54,796 bases of DNA. It comes from Chitinophagaceae bacterium (GTDB lineage Bacteria > Bacteroidota > Bacteroidia > Chitinophagales > Chitinophagaceae). The stretch is taken from the NCBI GenBank assembly GCA_016786745.1, contig JAEUVS010000095.1, forward strand, positions 1 to 54,796, read 5' to 3'. Below are positions 51,413 to 54,796 of this stretch, in pieces. The position numbers and the translations under genes were made by a program. Position 1 is the stretch's first letter. Each line of letters opens with the position of its first letter. The notes under the pieces were generated by a model that saw only the letters and a list, made by a program, of their open reading frames with translations, searched no databases and was not told the DNA's origin.

Positions 51413-52579
51413 ATGGCAGATAACAGGATTTTCATTTTCGACACAACTCTTCGCGACGGCGAACAGGTTCCGGGATGCAAACTTAATGCTAATGAAAAAA
51501 TTGAGCTTGCCCTGAAACTTGAAGAACTTGGTGTTGACATTCTCGAGGCCGGCTTTCCCATATCGAGCCCAGGCGATTTTAAGTCGGTACAGGAAATCGC
51601 AAACGTTATTAAAAACGCCACCGTATGCGCACTTACCCGCGCCGTGCAGAAAGATATTGAAGTGGCCGCCGAGGCCATCAAAAATGCAAAGCGCGCACGC
51701 ATTCACACCGGTATCGGTGTATCCGACTACCACATCAAAGGAAAATTTAACTCAAACCGCGAAGACATTCTTAAAAGAGCCGTGCAGTGTATTAAATGGG
51801 CTCGCAACTATACAGACGATATAGAATTTTTCGGTGAAGATTCGGGACGTGCAGATAATGAATATCTCGCCCGCGTAATCGAAGCTGTAATCGCTGCGGG
51901 CGCAACAACAGTAAACATCCCCGACACAACGGGCTACTGCCTGCCTCACCAATACGGCGAAAAAATTGCGTACCTCGCCAACAACGTACCAAACATCGAC
52001 AAAGCCGTTATCTCCTGCCATTGCCACAACGACCTTGGTTTGGCAACAGCCAACTCCATCGCCGGCATCATGAATGGAGCACGACAAATAGAATGTACAA
52101 TCAATGGCCTCGGTGAAAGAGCAGGCAACACAGCACTCGAAGAAGTGGTAATGATTATCAGGCAGCACAGCTCGCTTGGCTTTTATACAAACATCAACGC
52201 GAAAATGCTCAACCCAATGAGCAGGCTCGTAAGTGATACAATGAGAATGCCGGTTCAGCCCAACAAAGCAATTGTTGGCGCCAACGCGTTCTCTCATTCA
52301 TCAGGCATTCACCAGGACGGATTTCTAAAAGATGCGTTGAATTACGAAATCATCAATCCCGAAGAAGTGGGGGCCGAAATGTCTAAAATCGTGCTCACCG
52401 CAAGAAGTGGTCGCAGCGCTTTGGCCCACCGTTTTTCTAAACTCGGGTACCAGTTCGACAGAAATGGCATAGACGTTTTGTACGAAAGATTTTTAAAAGT
52501 CGCTGACCAGAAGAAAGAAGTCGTAGAAGAGGATCTTCATAAGCTGGCGAAAGAATACCAGCCCGTACCCGTACAGTGA
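51413..52579 (+). CDS. leuA: 2-isopropylmalate synthase, short form
   Basis: LeuA condenses acetyl-CoA and 2-oxoisovalerate, the first step of leucine synthesis. The 388-residue protein has the catalytic TIM barrel with [68 protein letters not shown] (metal-binding His) and [12 protein letters not shown], then a short linker subdomain ([16 protein letters not shown]). It stops before the C-terminal leucine-binding regulatory domain of the E. coli type (about 520 residues). Two other barrel enzymes, homocitrate synthase and re-citrate synthase, look alike, but the leuCDB genes that follow settle the function. Confidence 0.94.
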   Translation: MADNRIFIFDTTLRDGEQVPGCKLNANEKIELALKLEELGVDILEAGFPISSPGDFKSVQEIANVIKNATVCALTRAVQKDIEVAAEAIKNAKRARIHTGIGVSDYHIKGKFNSNREDILKRAVQCIKWARNYTDDIEFFGEDSGRADNEYLARVIEAVIAAGATTVNIPDTTGYCLPHQYGEKIAYLANNVPNIDKAVISCHCHNDLGLATANSIAGIMNGARQIECTINGLGERAGNTALEEVVMIIRQHSSLGFYTNINAKMLNPMSRLVSDTMRMPVQPNKAIVGANAFSHSSGIHQDGFLKDALNYEIINPEEVGAEMSKIVLTARSGRSALAHRFSKLGYQFDRNGIDVLYERFLKVADQKKEVVEEDLHKLAKEYQPVPVQ

Positions 52580-52598
52580 GTAACAAACCGTGAGAAAG

Positions 52599-54008
52599 AT
52601 GTCTAAAACATTATTTGATAAGATTTGGGACCGGCACGTGGTAAAAACCATACCTAACGGGCCGTCGGTGTTGTACATAGACAAACATTTCATACACGAG
52701 GTAACAAGCCCGCAGGCTTTTCGTGGAATTGAAAACAGGGGCGTAAGCGTTTTTCGTCCAAAGCAGGTGGTTGCTACCGCCGATCATAATGTGCCCACCA
52801 TCAACCAGCACCTTCCCATCAGGGATGAACTGTCGAGGCACCAGGTGAGCAAGCTCGCCGAAAACTGCGCAAATCACAACATAGAATTATACGGCCTCGG
52901 CCATCCTTTCCAGGGAATCGTGCATGTGATAGGACCAGAGCTCGGTATCACTCAGCCGGGAATGACTATCGTTTGTGGCGACAGTCACACATCAACACAC
53001 GGCGCTTTCGGGTCAATCGCTTTTGGTATCGGAACGAGTGAAGTTGAAATGGTGTTTGCGAGCCAATGCCTTCTGCAAAGTAAACCGAAGCAGATGCGGA
53101 TAAATATCGATGGCAAATTGGGCAGGGGTGTTGTATCAAAAGATATTATTCTCTACATCATTTCAAAAATTTCAGCAAGCGGCGCCACAGGTTACTTTGT
53201 TGAATACGCAGGTTCAGCGATTCGCGAGCTGAGTATGGAAGCGAGGATGACCATCTGCAACATGAGCATCGAGATGGGCGCAAGAGGCGGAATGATAGCG
53301 CCCGATGAAACAACTTTCAACTACATGAAGGGAAGATTGTTCGCGCCAAAAGGAGATGAATGGGAAAGAAAAGTTGCTGAATGGAAGAAATTGTGCACCG
53401 ACGACTATGCGAAATTTGATACTGAATTAAATATTAAAGCGGCGGATATCGAACCGATGATTACTTATGGTACCAACCCGGGATTAGGAATACCTATTGT
53501 CGGCGCGATACCACAAACGGAAGCGATCCCCGACGAAAACGAACGCCGAAACCTTCTTAAGGCGCTTGAGTATATGGGACTGCAACCGGGCAGGAAACTA
53601 CTCGGCATGCCTGTGCAACATATTTTTATCGGAAGCTGCACCAATTCAAGGATTGAGGATCTTCGAATGGTGGCCGGCATAGTAAAAGGAAGAAAAAAAT
53701 CTTCTGATGTGGAAGTGATGATCGTTCCTGGTTCGCAGCAGGTAGCTGAACAGGTACGAAAAGAAGGACTCGATAGAATTTTTGAAGAGGCCGGTTTCGA
53801 AATCCGGCAGGCCGGCTGCAGCGCTTGCCTTGGAATGAATGAAGATAAAATTCCCGCAGGGCACTACTGTATATCCACTTCGAATCGAAACTTCGAAGGG
53901 CGCCAGGGTGCAGGCGCGCGTACATTACTTGCCAGCCCGCTTACAGCTGCCGCATCAGCGATAACCGGTGTGGTAACAGACGTGAGAGAGTTAACAAAAG
54001 AGATTTGA
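52599..54008 (+). CDS. leuC: 3-isopropylmalate dehydratase large subunit
   Basis: LeuC and LeuD form the iron-sulfur isomerase that converts 2- to 3-isopropylmalate. The 469-residue protein has [19 protein letters not shown]-like segment [38 protein letters not shown], and the cluster ligands in [11 protein letters not shown] (one Cys) and [10 protein letters not shown] (two Cys). A GTG start 3 codons earlier is possible, but the Met at 52599 gives the family N-terminus. It is 19 bases after leuA and 3 bases before leuD. Confidence 0.96.
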   Translation: MSKTLFDKIWDRHVVKTIPNGPSVLYIDKHFIHEVTSPQAFRGIENRGVSVFRPKQVVATADHNVPTINQHLPIRDELSRHQVSKLAENCANHNIELYGLGHPFQGIVHVIGPELGITQPGMTIVCGDSHTSTHGAFGSIAFGIGTSEVEMVFASQCLLQSKPKQMRINIDGKLGRGVVSKDIILYIISKISASGATGYFVEYAGSAIRELSMEARMTICNMSIEMGARGGMIAPDETTFNYMKGRLFAPKGDEWERKVAEWKKLCTDDYAKFDTELNIKAADIEPMITYGTNPGLGIPIVGAIPQTEAIPDENERRNLLKALEYMGLQPGRKLLGMPVQHIFIGSCTNSRIEDLRMVAGIVKGRKKSSDVEVMIVPGSQQVAEQVRKEGLDRIFEEAGFEIRQAGCSACLGMNEDKIPAGHYCISTSNRNFEGRQGAGARTLLASPLTAAASAITGVVTDVRELTKEI

Positions 54009-54011
54009 CGC

Positions 54012-54596
54012 ATGAAAGCATTCACGGTACTTACATCGACATTTGTTCCGCTGCCAGTGGAAAATATAGATACCGACCAGATTATTCCCGCGCGATTCCT
54101 GAAAGCGACAACAAAAGAAGGGTTCGGGAAAAATCTTTTCCGCGACTGGAGATACGTAAATAACGATGAAGCGAAACCGAAACCGGATTTTGTTCTGAAC
54201 CAGCCTCAATATCGTGGAGAGATACTGGTAGCGGGCAAAAATTTTGGTTGCGGATCGTCGAGGGAACATGCGGCGTGGTCGATACTTGATTATGGCTTCA
54301 GAGCCGTGGTGTCCAGTTTTTTCGCCGACATCTTTAAAAACAACGCGTTGAATAACGGCGTACTGCCTGTTCAGGTGTCTGATGAATTTCTTGCAGAAAT
54401 TTTCAAACAGCCTAACGATTCAACTCTCACCATCGATCTGGAAAAGCAAACCATTTCAATTGATGGCACGGCTAAAAAGGAATATTTTGAAATTAACGAA
54501 TACAAAAAAACATGTTTGCTCAACGGATATGATGACATTGATTTTCTGTTGAGCATTAAGGACGATATAGTTCAATACGAAGAAGCACGCAAATAG
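54012..54596 (+). CDS. leuD: 3-isopropylmalate dehydratase small subunit
   Basis: The small (swivel) subunit of the LeuCD isomerase, 194 residues. It has [19 protein letters not shown], the conserved [19 protein letters not shown] and [20 protein letters not shown]. Length is typical. It is 3 bases after leuC and 8 bases before leuB. Confidence 0.96.
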   Translation: MKAFTVLTSTFVPLPVENIDTDQIIPARFLKATTKEGFGKNLFRDWRYVNNDEAKPKPDFVLNQPQYRGEILVAGKNFGCGSSREHAAWSILDYGFRAVVSSFFADIFKNNALNNGVLPVQVSDEFLAEIFKQPNDSTLTIDLEKQTISIDGTAKKEYFEINEYKKTCLLNGYDDIDFLLSIKDDIVQYEEARK

Positions 54597-54604
54597 ATAT
54601 CCTG

Positions 54605-54796
54605 ATGCAAAAAAAGATCGCGGTGATCATGGGCGATGGGATCGGACCTGAAGTGACACTGCAGTCAGTAAAAATACTCGACGCGGTGGGGCAGCAGTTT
54701 GGTCACAGGTTTTTCTTTACCTACTGCATGATGGGGGCCGAAGCGATCGAAAAAACAGGTGATCCTCTTCCTGGTGAAACACTCGAAATATGCCTT
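54605..54796 (+). CDS. leuB: 3-isopropylmalate dehydrogenase, N-terminal part
   Basis: The first 64 codons of LeuB, cut by the right edge. LeuB oxidises and decarboxylates 3-isopropylmalate using NAD. Visible are KKIAVIMGDGIGPEVTLQSV (the GDGIGPE nucleotide-adjacent motif) and CMMGAEAIEKTGDPLPGET (compare GGxAID.. in family). The catalytic Arg, Tyr and Lys lie outside the window. Order leuA-C-D-B on one strand. Confidence 0.93.
   Translation, partial: MQKKIAVIMGDGIGPEVTLQSVKILDAVGQQFGHRFFFTYCMMGAEAIEKTGDPLPGETLEICL

Overview
The window is an ordinary chromosomal stretch from a Bacteroidota bacterium, most likely of the Chitinophagaceae or close relatives. The evidence is the gene content: PorT of the type IX secretion system (T9SS), a T9SS-type C-terminal domain on a secreted metalloprotease, two RemB-like outer-membrane proteins, LytTR response regulators, DUF6728 and a short LeuA. 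Many genes also have the Bacteroidota promoter box TAnnTTTG close to the start codon. I see no insertion sequence, prophage, CRISPR array, rRNA or tRNA. Gene packing is tight: several gene pairs overlap by 4 bases, and only two stretches longer than 300 bases lack a gene.

Layout. 1-6.3 kb (minus strand): start of gatA, tatA, rplS, rny, zapA, a coiled-coil gene and pheT, with one small plus-strand gene (3297-3551) set between zapA and the coiled-coil gene. 6.7-10.7 kb: dnaB with a strong terminator, rsmE, comM. 10.7-14.0 kb: a three-gene operon of exported enzymes (Tat-exported enolase-superfamily protein, RraA-like protein, sugar-phosphate-isomerase-like protein). 14.2-18.2 kb: ABC exporter, DUF983, DUF2721, thiolase. 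18.2-25.8 kb: RemB-like protein 1, divergent pyrC / MutS-like ATPase / pyrD, then menG-porT and engB. 25.8-31.8 kb: RNase H-like protein, T9SS metalloprotease with an exported neighbour, CoA-binding protein, a polysaccharide pyruvyl transferase plus glycosyltransferase pair, and a YD-repeat lipoprotein. 31.9-38.4 kb: RemB-like protein 2, small envelope proteins, and a TPR histidine kinase with its LytTR regulator. 38.4-45.9 kb: lipid kinase, two surE genes, DUF6728, lpxB, atpG, scpB, lysA. 46.4-49.4 kb: a divergent phosphorelay (hybrid kinase / Hpt protein and LytTR regulator). 49.7-54.8 kb: a helical protein of unknown function and leuACDB, cut off inside leuB.

How the genes fit together. 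Envelope biology recurs: T9SS (PorT plus one cargo), Tat (TatA plus one likely cargo), lipid A (LpxB), surface glycan (pyruvyl transferase and glycosyltransferase), RemB-like barrels and several lipoproteins. The rest is core metabolism and information processing. The most unusual items are a stand-alone protein resembling a T9SS sorting domain without cargo or signal peptide, the exported three-enzyme operon, the compact Hpt-to-LytTR phosphorelay, and 14-bp tandem repeats at two convergent gene ends. I found no clearly new defence or mobile system.

Coordinates use the start codon I judge most likely. All family names come from recognising motifs by eye, not from database searches.
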